Assembly (NCBI RefSeq): GCF_022376445.1 | Contig: NW_025955250.1 | Span: 1 to 49,840, forward strand | Direction: 5' to 3' | Length of the DNA stretch: 49,840 nt | DNA from: Fomitopsis serialis | Lineage: Eukaryota > Basidiomycota > Agaricomycetes > Polyporales > Fomitopsidaceae | Translations under genes and position numbers: made by a program | The notes under the pieces: generated by a model | Database searches by the model: none | The model's input: the letters and a program-made list of their open reading frames with translations, nothing else | What the model was told of the DNA's origin: nothing | In this document: positions 34,371 to 45,502 of the stretch, in pieces | Layout: each line of letters starts with the position of its first letter | Numbering within the stretch: the stretch's first letter is position 1

Positions 34371-36838
34371 CCCGCCCTGCCGAGCGTGTGGGAAGTACCA
34401 GCCGGTACCAAACCAACAAGCTCGGATTGGCAACAGAACTTCTTGTCCCGTCCCTGTCACTCGGGCTCTGTTCAGATGTGTAAACACCGAAGCTAATTTG
34501 TATGATGTGTCTGTCTCGTCGCCGTTGAATCCGCTAGATGGTTCCGCAGGAGTCCCACAGTCTGCGATTGCCTCCCTTTGCCTCCCGGTTTGCCCCATCC
34601 CGCTATCTTATCTTATCTGATACTGCCCTGACAAAGATCGTTCAGGCCGAAGGGTTTCAATTTCAAGCGTCCGCTTTACTTAGCTTCGGTTGCCTGGTCA
34701 TGCACATGAGTGTCGTTCTTGGTGAATGACGATCCGACGTCTGGATTGTCCCGGGCCAACCAAAGGGGGTGCGTTTCTGGCACAGCTGCTAACCTGTGAT
34801 GCGGCTCTTTCCGAATATCACATTAATCGTCGACGGGGCGCGCCGCAGTAGCCAGGTACGTGGTTTGGGTAAAGTGGAAACGAGGCGATGCTACTCGATG
34901 CGATAAACACATGTGAGTTGCAATGCATCACCCAGCTCGTGTAGTCCAATCCTTACCTCTGTGGGCAGATCTCTATTGACGAATGAAAATGTTCGACAAG
35001 CTTCATGCAGAGCTGCAGAACTATTTGACTTGCGCACTCTGCGAACTCTGTGCTGCGCCACTAACCCCGATTTTGTAGCGTCACAATCTTCATTGGTCTG
35101 GCCATTTCGCAGGAGGAGACGTTCTCACTTGACAGCGCTCCTCCGGCTACAGAGCAGCATACTGTAAGCAGGCAGCAATTCAAGCGGCATTCGGCATCTC
35201 GAATCCTGCATGCCCGAACTTCTATGTATGAAACAGACGGACTTGGGATCCGGACTTCAGTGTAGCGTTCAGGAAGGCACGTGTGTTCCCTTCTGATATC
35301 ATCGGTACTGACGGTCTGTCCATTAGGCCTATGCGCACACCAGCAATCGACATTCCGTATGCCGCGCGGCCAGGCCAGACGCCGAGAGGCTCGCCACATG
35401 TTCTGTGATCATGAGATGTCGAGCGCTCGGCACCAGCGTGCATTCAGTTGAAGGTAGCATATCAATGGTAGCGACCGACCACCAGACGGGACGAAGGCAA
35501 GCGAGCTTATCCTCAATCACGGACATGCATTCACACGTCTGCGCTGGATCACTGTGCGTTCTCGATTCTGTCCGTCTCCCTTACGACGACATGTGGGCCA
35601 AGCCCATGTTTTCGAGCTCAGCCTCCCGGGGCTGATTGCAATGTACGTTAGGATGCTCCTAGAGCCAACGTTCTGGGCTGACGATTCACGGACGGCATGG
35701 ACGTCGTGGGACACGGCGACATCGAGGTTCGCCGAAGGATGCAGTACACAGTGCAAATTCAAGTGCGAACTTTCATCCCGAAAGCGCATACTGGACGGCT
35801 TCAGAATTGATTGGTCTCGTCATTTGAGGCGCGTGATGGAGATAGCAGGGACGTTACGGCACTGGCACAGCGCTGTCTACTAGTAGCACTCCAACGTCAG
35901 TGTGAGATGGACTGGACACATCGCGGTATGTCCACTCACAATCATTCAATTTGCCAGTCAATTTGGGGTCCCTAACGGTACTGTATACTGAGGTACGATC
36001 ATGCTTGCTTGTATTTAGTCACGATTGTCTGACACTCTGATGTTGACTAGCAATCTCCGGCGAGAATTGCGCAGACAAGGGTTGACGACCTACCTTCGCG
36101 TGACGTTGGGTTCAATGACCACCTGCTCAGCACGGTGCTCTCTTGGCCGTTGTCGCTGTCACTCTCAGAAGGAGGGTTCATTCAACGTCGTTCGACTGCG
36201 CACGGCAGCGAACATGATGTATCTCAATGTCCCGACAGCATAGATGTTGCCTGGATCCCGAAGCTCCAATGAGAGCTGACTTTGGGACATACTAGGCTCA
36301 GTATTATTGAACCCTACCGCAGCGTATGCCGACATGACCGTGCTGCTGAACCTGATATTCTGGGGTGAGAGACACAACATAATACGTGACAAGGTCGACC
36401 GGCGCATTAATATTGGCTCGTACGAGCAGCTTGCCTGAGGGATATTCGGGGAATATAAATAGGTCGTCATCGAAGCGCGTCTTCCCACGGCACGACGCAC
36501 GACACCTGCCTGTTCAGGCAGAGCACCTCCCGAATCCGTCCAGGTCGCTGCGCGATCGCAGCTGTCTTTCGTGCGTCATCCAATCTCGTTCGTCACGATC
36601 CCAATCTACTTTTCATGATGAGCTGGTACTTACATAAGCTGAGAGGTGAGTTTCATCCATGTACATCCCGCTTCATGGTGCGTACGACACGCTGTTACCG
36701 CCGCAGTCTTGTTATCGTACAGACATCAACAAGCCAGAGTGCAAGAGTAGTAGCTACAGGATCGACACAATAAGACGATAGACGCATCGTGATGAGTTTT
36801 CGTACGAATGCGTTCTAAGTCGCAAGTCACAACGCAGT
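34371..36838. other. 2.5-kb region without a recognised gene
   Basis: Many short ORFs on both strands, the longest about 110 codons (for example 35554-35883, +), none with a recognised domain or convincing splice chain. No transposon ends or long repeats were noticed. This is the boundary between the ZFR array and the iron-uptake genes. It may hold a small unrecognised or non-coding gene. Confidence 0.4.
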
Positions 36839-38308
36839 CTACTGGACAAGCTCTTCTGCGACTGGCGCGTCCACGCGTCCGCCTTCTTTCTCGGTGATCT
36901 GCGCCTGCTCCTGTGCGTCGAGCATCTCCTGGCGCTCCCTCCTCCTTACTCCAGCCTGGCTCTCCTTCCCAAGCAGCTTTGTGCGGCCCTCCTTGAACTT
37001 CAGGTACACAAGCACCACCACGACCGCCACCCAGTAGAACACGTAGCTCAGCACGCTTCCGAGCGTAGCCGAGTTCGTCCAGCCGAAGATGGCGGCGAAG
37101 ATCGACCACCCGCTGTTGTCGAAGTTGTTCTCGGGGTTGCAGCAGTCCAGGTGCCAGACGGAGCCGCGCACGTCGTACGAGCCCGGCCCGTCGCCCCCCG
37201 TGTCGTCGACGTCGGCGCCGACGATGACCGCGAAGGCGTGCGCTTGGAAGTACCAGATGGCCTTGGAGAGCAGGCCGGCACCGATGAGCAGGATGAAGTT
37301 GGTCATCACAACCATGAAGATCGTAAGTGCTGCGCAGATGTTAGGATACAAAGACATTGACGAAGACTAGGAAGTGCACACTTGTTCGAGAGGCAAAGGC
37401 ATAGATCAGGTAACCAACGACGAAACCGCAGATCAAGCCAACGATGGCAGCGATCGGGATGGAGGTGGCTTGCTGCCCGAGAGAGACGCCGCCGACGAAG
37501 ATAACCGCTTCCATACCTGGTGCGGTATGCCGAATCCATCGTCAGCTGTGCCTTCACCAGGTAGCACTGCTGACTTACCCTCTCGGAGGACGGTAATCAG
37601 CGGGAGGAAAAAGAGCACCCATTTTCCGGCCCTGGTGTTGCGGTCAACCTCTGCAAATATCCCATCAGCATGCGTTTGAGGAAGGTGTGGAGAAGGTAAG
37701 AGGACATACCCTCTCCGGAGAAAGCGCGCTGAAGCTTGATGCGCCATTTCGCCTTGGCACGGTCCATTTTGAGCATCGTGACACCCATGACGAAGATGAT
37801 AAGCGACGCAATGAGGGAGAAGATGCCTGTATGCACGCGATGAATGGGGCGACTCTTGGCAGATAACAAGTGAGCAGCGCGAATGCATACCTTCCCAAAG
37901 GTTCTCGGTGTTCGCCCACAGGTCCGCTGCCTGCGTGAACCATACGGCAATGAAAGCCGCACCGACACCGGCTGCAATGAGGAGACCAAGGCCAGCACCG
38001 AGGAAGATCTGGAAGCGCATCTTGCGCAGGAGACGCTTCGTGACGACGTCATCCTGCACGTCGCTGGTCAATTCGGGAGTCGAAGACGCGTCTGAGGACG
38101 CGGAGGGGTCCTTGTCCAGCGGCTTCTCTGTGGCGGGGGTCTCGGGGTCTCCCCTCTCTTGGGCGTCCTTCAGCCGTGCAAGGCGCTCTGGGTCCTCGTA
38201 GATGATCTGCTCGACGAGACCGAGGAGGACTGAGACGATGATGGCGGCCTCCAGGGTCTCTCGGAAGACGATGAAGAAGATCGTGACGGAGAAGAGGTCG
38301 CGGGCCAT
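36839..38308 (-). CDS. FTR1: High-affinity iron permease
   Basis: Start MARDLFSVTIFFIVFRETLEAA gives the first iron-binding motif RETLE in TM1, and LREGMEA in a later membrane segment gives the second (REGLE-type). Five exons: to about 37892 (NLWEG), IFSLIASLIIFVMGVTMLKM, EVDRNTRAGKWVLFFLPLI ending LREG, MEAVIFVGGVSLGQQ ending FASRTS, and the last exon from about 37325 (TIFMVVMTNFILLIGAG, QAHAFAVIVGAD, SYVFYWVAVVVVLVYLKF). Several hydrophobic segments agree with a seven-TM plasma-membrane permease. The cytosolic C-terminus is charged (RRRERQEMLDAQEQ). Ftr1 transports Fe(III) produced by the Fet3 ferroxidase, which is encoded divergently next door. Residues 45-90 form a Pro/Ser/Asp-rich loop, usual in basidiomycete homologues. 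Confidence 0.95.
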
Positions 38309-38546
38309 GGTTGCTACACTTCGACTTGCGGATGCTGGACGGGCAAGCGGAGGGTGCAGACGCGACGGGGACGCGCACAGACCGGGTCACTGAAGGAGTG
38401 CGAGACATTTCGGCGGGCAATATATGTAGGAGCGAGATCGGAGGACGGACTGGTGCTGGTCTCTGATCATTCTTCCGTTATTATTAGGCGCTTGCCCTGA
38501 TCAGGTCTGACACAGATTGGCTCGCGAGCTGTGGCGCCATGATCTT

Positions 38547-38555
38547 ATCAGATAA
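38547..38555. promoter_or_regulatory. Iron-responsive GATA factor site 1 (ATCAGATAA)
   Basis: Exact match to ATCWGATAA, bound by fungal iron-dependent GATA repressors (Urbs1/SRE/SreA), inside ttatcagataa. It lies 239 bases from the FTR1 start and 685 from FET3. Confidence 0.75.
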
Positions 38556-38964
38556 CGCGCCGCTACCCTCACAGTCTTCTTGGCCGGTTTTATATTTACC
38601 AGCCCGCGTCGCGAGTGCGTCGCCGTCGGGGCAATCGGGCGAAGCTCTGGAGTCCGTGGCCCTCCCAACGAAACGAAGATGGGGGGATTCATGGGCTGCG
38701 ATGAAGCCGTGACGTCCAAGGTGTGTCGTCTCCGCCACCGTCTCCTCCTGATGCAATTGAGTTTGGGGATCCACCGTAGGCGAGCCTATGTGCAGCCGTC
38801 AATTACCAGCGCATTCAAATGAAACTGTTCAAGAATCGTCTCGAGCGCAAGACCTCGCCGACGCTAGAACTCAGGGAGCCTCAGGGCAGCTCGGGTTCGA
38901 TCCGACTACGCCGGAAGCGGCAGCGCGGACACGATGATCTGGATGGGGATTTGGGGGTGTGATT

Positions 38965-38973
38965 ATCTGATAA
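38965..38973. promoter_or_regulatory. Iron-responsive GATA factor site 2 (ATCTGATAA)
   Basis: Second exact match, inside the palindrome ttatctgataa, followed by a C-run. Central in the divergent promoter, 267 bases before the FET3 start. Confidence 0.75.
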
Positions 38974-39059
38974 CCCCCCTCCGGATGAAGCCTTGGCGCG
39001 GCACCAGGCTCACGGGCGCCAAGATGAGGGCTGCCGATGATGCCAGGGCATCGCGTCTT

Positions 39060-39068
39060 ATCAGATAA
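39060..39068. promoter_or_regulatory. Iron-responsive GATA factor site 3 (ATCAGATAA)
   Basis: Third exact match (cttatcagataaaattta), 172 bases before the FET3 start codon. Confidence 0.75.
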
Positions 39069-39239
39069 AATTTATGTACGTCGTTAGCTCACTGCACCGT
39101 GACAGGAACTTGGTGCTCCCGCTCACGATCGCAGAAGCCGCCAGGTCAGATCATCCGAGCGGTTCGACGCGCGCACGTAAAAGGCGTGAGCCACTTCCGC
39201 GAAGTTGTCCCGGTCCCCCCATCCGTACGACCGTCCACG

Positions 39240-41630
39240 ATGCGGTCCGTTGCGTGCACCCTCCTGGCCTTGCTCTCCGCCGCGTCCCCGGCCCTCGCGG
39301 GTGTCAAGGAACTCTGGTGGAACGTTACCTTTGTCGAAGACGTCAACCCCGACGGCCTCTTCCCGAGAAAGGCCGTCGGTGTCAACGGTACATGGCCGTG
39401 AGTTGCGTGGCTTGCGCTTTCAGGTAGTCGAAGGAAAGGCACTCACATTGTTCTGTCAGACCGCCGCCGATTGTGATCAATTCGACCGACTCGCTCGTGC
39501 TGCACGCGACCAATTCGCTCCATGAAGCGCTGACCATTCACCACCATGGCATGTTCTTCAACTCCACGTCCTGGATGGACGGCGCCATGGGTGTCTCCTC
39601 CTGGTAAGTACAATTCCCTACGTACTACGTACCTCACAATTCATTGCTGATATGCATGCCTTGCAGTGGTATCCCACCCGGCGAGAGCTTCACCTATGTC
39701 GTACCGATCAATTCCTCCGGTCAGTATGGTACCTTCTGGGCGCATGCGCACTCCAATGTACGTCCACCCGCGTCAATCACCATTCGCATGCACTCATGAT
39801 CCTCGTAGGGACAATACGTCGACGGTCTGCGCACACCGCTCATTATTCAGCCGGAGAAGCAGACATACACGTATGATGAGGAGTACACTATCAGTCTCGG
39901 CGATTGGTACCACGACTCGCACGCGGTGTTGATCGAGCAGTTCATCAACATTGCGAACCCGGGTGGTGCTGAGCCCGTCCCTAGTGAGTGTATGTCCTTT
40001 CCGCGGTCAGAACGCCCCAAGCTGATGCCTCGTGTGCAGAGGCTCCGTTGATGTACTTCTCGCAAGGGGAGCAGTACCTCCCTCCAAAGGAAGGTTCGAG
40101 CCCGAGTGGGTCTACTTCGGGGACAGGCTTCAACGAGAACGCCACTATGACGTTCGAGCCCGGCAAGACCTACCGCCTCCGGATCGCAAATACTGGTGCT
40201 TTCGGCGGCTTCTACTTCTGGATTGACGGCCACGATATGCAGATCATCGAGGCCGACGGTGTCGAGACTGAGCCATACTCGATCTCGCAGCTTAACATCG
40301 GTGTTGCCCAACGGTACTCCGTGCTCATCACCGCGAAGAACGATACGTCTGCGAACTATGCGATACATGCTGCCTTCGACACATCCATGTTTGACACCGT
40401 CCCGGATGACCTCAACCCGAGTATGTGACTTATCTTACAAGCGCACTCGTAGCTTACTGTGATCGCAGACGCGACTTCTTACATCATCTACGACACCTCT
40501 GCACCAACGACGGACCTCACTGTCGACGATTTTCTGTCGACGCCCGACATTGACCTCGTTCCGCTCCAGGTGGTACGTAACACGGCATAGGCTCCCTAGG
40601 GCCGTCCCCTGACGTTGCGTTCCATTAGGTGGCCATGCAACCGGCGACGTCCACACTCGAGGTGACCTTCGAGTTCGACACGATGAACGACGGCACAAAT
40701 CACGCTGTATTCTCGGGCGCGTTCAACGACGCATCCTTCGACCCCGTGACATACAACTCTCCGCTGACGCCGGCGGTCATGTCCGCGCTCACGCTCGGCG
40801 ACAACGCGACCACCAGTGCTGCGTACGGCCCGCTCAGCTTTGTTCTTGGCCATCTAGAGGTTCTCGACATCGTTCTCCGCAACGCCGACACGGGCAAGCA
40901 CCCCTTGTGAGGAATACTTTGTGGCTCTTGACAATCGCGGTGTCTGACTAGCGCTCGTAGCCACTTGCATGGACACCAAGTGCAAATCATCAACTTTGCT
41001 GAGGACTACACGAGCGACGACCCGTCACTCAATCCTCCAATTAACGAGAGCCAGCCAAACCCGATGCGCCGCGACACCATCCTCGCCCCACCCGGGGGAG
41101 CTTACACGTTCCGCGTCGTGATGAACAACCCTGGCGTCTGGTTTTTCCACTGTGCGTCCTCACTGTGCTGTCTCGCCGTCTATGGATCGCTGATGCGCGC
41201 TCCTCACAGGTCACATCGAGTGGCACCTGGAGAGCGGCCTGGCGATTCAGCTCATCGAGGCGCCGCTGCAGATGCAGGAGCGCAACACGATGCCGTCCGT
41301 GTTGAACGACCAGTGCGCGGCACTCGGGCTGCCCTACACCGGGAACGCCGCCGGATTCGCGTCGACGACGGACCTGGACGGCCTGCCCGCGGGTCCGTGG
41401 GTGCAGAACAACGGCTGGCACGCGAAGGGCATCGGCGCGATGGCGGGCTGCGTGCTCTCGGCGGTGCTGGGCATGGCGACGGTGGTGTGGTACGCGCTTG
41501 GGGGCACATCTCGGAGGCGGAGATCGAGTACGAGGAGCGGCTCAGGCTCGAGGCGAAGGCGGAGCGCGGGCGGTTCTTTGGCCTAGCGAAGAAGGTCAAG
41601 GGCCTGCGCGCGCGGCCGCGGTCGGATTGA
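39240..41630 (+). CDS. FET3: Multicopper ferroxidase
   Basis: Signal peptide MRSVACTLLALLSAASPALA, then VNPDGLFPRKAVGVNGTWPP as in Fet3 proteins. Copper ligands are present in order: TIHHHG, FWAHAHSNGQYVDGL, HLHGHQVQI and FHCHIEWH (the type-1 site spans the last two). About nine exons: 39240-39398, 39459-39603, 39667-39758, 39809 on, about 40041-40421, 40469-40573, 40629-40908, 40961-41151, 41210 on. After the cupredoxin domains a membrane anchor (AMAGCVLSAVLGMATVVWYA) is followed by a tail rich in Glu and Lys. That tail (SEAEIEYEERLRLEAKAERG) is in a different frame from the anchor: the G5 run at 41500-41504 would need one more base. As written the frame ends at 41586 with an Arg/Ser tail. 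It oxidises Fe(II) to Fe(III) outside the plasma membrane for Ftr1. Gene model supported apart from the last 45 codons. Confidence 0.93.
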
Positions 41631-42952
41631 GGCCGGTCGCAAAATGTAACTATTTAGCTGCTGTAGAGTAGTTCGGCGTTGTTCTGCATGCCCTGTACGA
41701 GATGGATTCTGGTTCTTTCATCCTGTCCTCAGCGAGCAACACATCATAACCACGAATGGCTGTTCCTGTTCGTCGTCCCGCGATGGCCGCAGATATGTTG
41801 TCGAATTGATGGACAATGCTCGGTCACCTGAATGTCGGGAAGACAGATCTGCACAGTGCATGGCGCCGAGTCGAGAATGACTGGAATTGCAATATGAATC
41901 CAGCCGCTCAACGATCGCTAGGACCTGTATCTTGATTGTGACTGTCCAGGCACAAAGCGGGACGCTAGAACCTGCGGCATGTCATCCGCGGTGAGCGGGG
42001 AGAAGGCGGCGCTGCGGAGCCTTCGCAACGATGCGCAGCACCAGGCCACGAAAGACGAAGGCTACACTGACGCCGGGTAGAGTTGTTTCCGAGGTCCAGG
42101 TGCGCATGCAGAGCCCAGCCTGAGAGGCGACCTTGAAGACACAAGCCCTGAGATCTGGCGGCACGGCCGTGTGTGTTTCTCCGGCGGCAGGCCCGACGAT
42201 GTAGAGACTTCGGTGAACATGGAATCTAGAGACTGGCGTATCCTCTAGGTGCCCAGAATATAAGGCTTTAATGGGCCTTACGAGTTGCGAGTCTCGAAAT
42301 TCGGTGTCGATGCAGCTCTCAATAAGCAGCGATTGAACCGGGGCTAGTGGAAAAGACGTGCGAGGCAAGGGTGAATAGCATACACCCGAAAGACATTTTG
42401 TACGAACCTTGTAGATCCACTAAAGGTGTGCGTATAGAATTCAGCGAGGCGTGCGGCGCTGTATGGGCTAAGAAATATCTTGTGATCGAGATGACAAACT
42501 CGCTCGTTCAAGTTCCTACAATTGTTTATGGGGAAGCGGACGTACCTCAGTCAGACTAAGTGGATCATGCTATGCATGAACATCGTTCCGATTACACACG
42601 ACCTGTCCCTGTCGGCCGAAGTACTGTCTGAGCCAAAAGGCCTATTGTCTTGGTAGCTGTGGTGTTTCCGGAATTCCTAAGGTACCACATATTCAAATCG
42701 ATCGATTGAAGCCTCCGTCATATGATGCCCGCGCCTCAGGCCTCAGGCCTCAGGAGTCAGAACGACAAGAGGCTTTTGAGAGGCTTTGTCCTCATACAGT
42801 CTCAGGTGCTCTGGCCGAGCGGTGAGACACAGACGAGGCCTACCTACCTGTCCTTACTGAACGCGCAGATCACCGCAGGCGAAACATAGGTCAGGGCGTG
42901 CGCCGCTCTAATCACCATCCACCCTGGTCCCTATGTACATCGCTCTATGGGT
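41631..42952. other. Spacer between FET3 and the RUS-family gene
   Basis: A 129-codon minus-strand ORF (41982-42368) and smaller ones have no recognised domain and no convincing neighbouring exons. A short tandem of cctcagg units lies at 42735-42763. The region covers the 3' UTRs of two convergent genes. Confidence 0.45.
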
Positions 42953-44690
42953 CTATACGTTCTTGCGGTCTTCATCTATCTCATCTCCTAGACCTGTCTC
43001 GCCGTTGCCCACGGAAAGTACGCGCGGCGAGCCCGCGACCATGCCTCCTTCGTCGACCTTCCAGCCCGCTGCGAGGACGCCCTCGAGAAAGGCGGAGAAG
43101 GACTCCTCCACCAGTCTGAAGGCGATCTCCACGGCTGACATCGCCACGTCGAAGCTGCCCGGTGCCCGGCCGTCTAGGATCCGCCCGACCTCTTGCGCGT
43201 GCGCCCAGGCCTTGAGGTGGTCCGCAGGCTTGTGGCCTTCCTTGAGGCATACGTGCATACGGCAGGCGCCGCGGGCATGTGGGTCGAACCAGAGGATGTA
43301 CTTCTCGTCCTGGAAGAATTCAAGGATCGCTTCGATCTGCGAGGCGTCAGGGGCACGTAGACCGTTGTGGCCCGGCCTCAATGTGTCCGCAGCAAGAATG
43401 GCTGATGCGCTGGAGGTGATCGCCGAAAAGGAGGACCCGATGTCGCAATGGCCTAGTAACGGTGTCGAACGTGCGGACAGATCATGCAGGGCGGCCGGGT
43501 TGACGAAGATGTACTCGAGGGCAGACACAGCCCCCGGCGTGAGGATCCTCGGCTTGCCACTTTGATCAGCGATGTTCCCTGTGTATGATGAGCTGCACAC
43601 CTATGTTTAAAGATGCTGGCATACGCACCAGAGGTCTTCGGCCGGTATGCTGTCCACATGATGTTGGCCCTCTGTCGATTGAGAGTGCGGAGAGTCACGA
43701 CTCTGACCGCACGATAATTCGCCCAGATGTGAAGAAAGAGAAGCGTGAACAACACGATGTACGTGGACGCCGTGTCGTGGACGTAGTGCATTACGAGCGT
43801 GCCTCCCTGTCGCCAACCACAGTGAGTGATAGGAAGCAAGATAGCGGTGCGACCTACCAGCATTCCTAACAGCGCAAGGACGGTCTCCTTGCTTCCGTCC
43901 TTTGCGTTCAGATCACCCACGTCTCCAGAAATCCGACCGGACGTCGCGAAGTGCACGGTCAGCGCGGTCTTCGAGCCACCAGCGACGACTCCGCACATCG
44001 CACGAAACGCGCCGCTCATACAAAGCGATGCGATTCGCAGAGACGATCCTGTACCGTATCGCACGAATGGATAGGTGAATGTCAATTCCAGGAAGCCGAG
44101 ATGTGGTGATATAGTGTCAAAGATGATGGATGCATCGTTGAATATGTCCGCCGCAAGACGGTAGGTCTTCGCTTCGGGGAAAAGGGAGGTACCAAGGTGA
44201 TACCCGGCGACAATCGCTGCAAACGTTGAGTTGGCTTATGGACAGCGGGAGGATGATGAGATACAACTAACTTGTCAGACGGCTGAACACGTCTTGGATT
44301 ACTGTGAGCAGGATGGCATGAGTTGCAGAAGCGTCTGCTTTGCCGACCCCATGTCCTGAATCAAGCTTTGTCAGACCTCACGGTATGGACAAGCACAAGA
44401 ATGGTTGACCTTGTAGAACGGCACGGGATGCAATCAGACCGGCGAGAGAACTACAGAAGGCTTGTAAGGCGTTGTATATTGAATACCTGGCGTGGATTCA
44501 AATCAGTTGACGCGACTTTGGCCGAGGCGACATCGGTACCATACCATAGATAGTCTGAGAAGAGCATGTAGCACAGTAAGCTTTGTCCTTTATCATAGGA
44601 ATTGAGACTGTTTACCAGGTGATACGGTAGCAGGATAGCCTGCAGGAAGGAAGACGGTACTGAGGACATGTCTCCAGCTTCTTCGCCTAA
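42953..44690 (-). CDS. RUS family (DUF647, root UVB sensitive-like) membrane protein
   Basis: Minus-strand exons give VLSTVFLPAGYPATVSP, YSIYNALQAFCSSLAGLIAS with RAVLQG, HGVGKADASATHAILLTVIQ, VAGYHLGTSLFPEAKTYRLA, ADIFNDASIIFDTISPHLG and the family's most typical block VVAGGSKTALTVHFATSG..DVGDLNAKDGSKETVLALLG. Next come LFLHIWANYRAVRVVTLRTL with LNRQRA and a C-terminal domain (YILWFDPHARGACRMHVCLK, VEIAFRLVEESFSAFLEGVL) ending DEDRKNV. Many hydrophobic helices suggest a membrane protein. Plant RUS1/RUS2 affect auxin transport and UV-B responses; the role in fungi is not known. The 5' exon and start codon, beyond about 44690, could not be fixed. Confidence 0.88.
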
Positions 44691-44757
44691 GTCGTACGCC
44701 AACGGTTTCGGAAGACGATGACTATCTCAGGCTGAACTTGAGCATGGCAATTGATAC

Positions 44758-45502
44758 AGAATGACACAACATACTTCTTTCTTTGCCAGGGAGCCGGCAA
44801 TAGTGTATGAAGCCACCAAGCGACCGGAGTCATCACGCTCGCCCACAGTCAACTGTGGCATGAATAGAGGGTCTCTGGTTCAAAGGTGCGCAAGCCTTCG
44901 GGTTATGTTTGTTATGTTGAGACCTGATGCGGCAATACAGCTGTGGTAGAGTCAACGTTAGTATGGCGTGAGTTCTGTGGCCAGTGTCACTGTCAAGGCG
45001 CGTCACGGTCGTCGCGTGAACTACAACTGTTGCCGCAATTTCCATATGTAGACATCTTCGATAGACGCCCATCAGACGCAGCCACTGCAACCTTCAGAAT
45101 ACATGTTGGGTCCTGTTGGGTCCAGGACTAGGTAAGTACGCCGGCTTCCTGTCAGTAACTCTCAGTTATCTGCACCACGCATTGACAAATTCCAGAGGTT
45201 TCTTAATGGCAAAAGAAGGCCATGCCGTACGATCCAAATACTGCCAGCATGCAGTTGAAGTTCTTCGACCTCTCAGATCTCAGCCATTAATGCGGCGTTA
45301 CGACGCTACTTGGAACCGATCTGCTCATTTACAAGCCCGCTTAGTGGATCATCGGATTCAAATTTCATTGGATCGAGACGGAGGAGCTGGCCGTGATAGT
45401 GATTGGAAGTAAGTAATAACACTCATGCGTACAAGACGGTGCCTACGATCGAACTAAATAATGTAATGCGTGGTAACCAGAAAACAATGAACAGAACAAC
45501 CC
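44758..45502. other. Spacer between the RUS-family gene and ZFR-I
   Basis: Only short ORFs (up to about 98 codons, 45116-45412, +) with no recognised content. It should contain the RUS gene promoter and the ZFR-I 3' UTR. Confidence 0.4.

Larger units (their letters stand above)
38309..39239. promoter_or_regulatory. Divergent FTR1-FET3 promoter region
   Basis: 931 bases between the start codons of the permease and the ferroxidase, containing three copies of the iron-GATA consensus listed separately. The ORFs inside (38484-38774 and similar) show no domains. The two genes are probably coregulated from here. Confidence 0.8.

Noticed and set aside
34610..34625. TTATCTTATCTGATAC as another iron-GATA site
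   Set aside because: Last base deviates from ATCWGATAA, and no iron gene starts nearby (FTR1 start is 3.7 kb away and points away).
34371..36838. Transposon remnant in the gene-poor stretch
   Set aside because: No transposase or reverse-transcriptase motif, terminal repeats or target-site duplication could be seen by eye.
41982..42368. Minus-strand ORF of 128 codons after FET3
   Set aside because: No recognisable motif, no supporting exons, and it lies in the 3' region of convergent genes.
42735..42763. Short tandem of cctcagg units as regulatory element
   Set aside because: Only about four imperfect units; no positional or family support.
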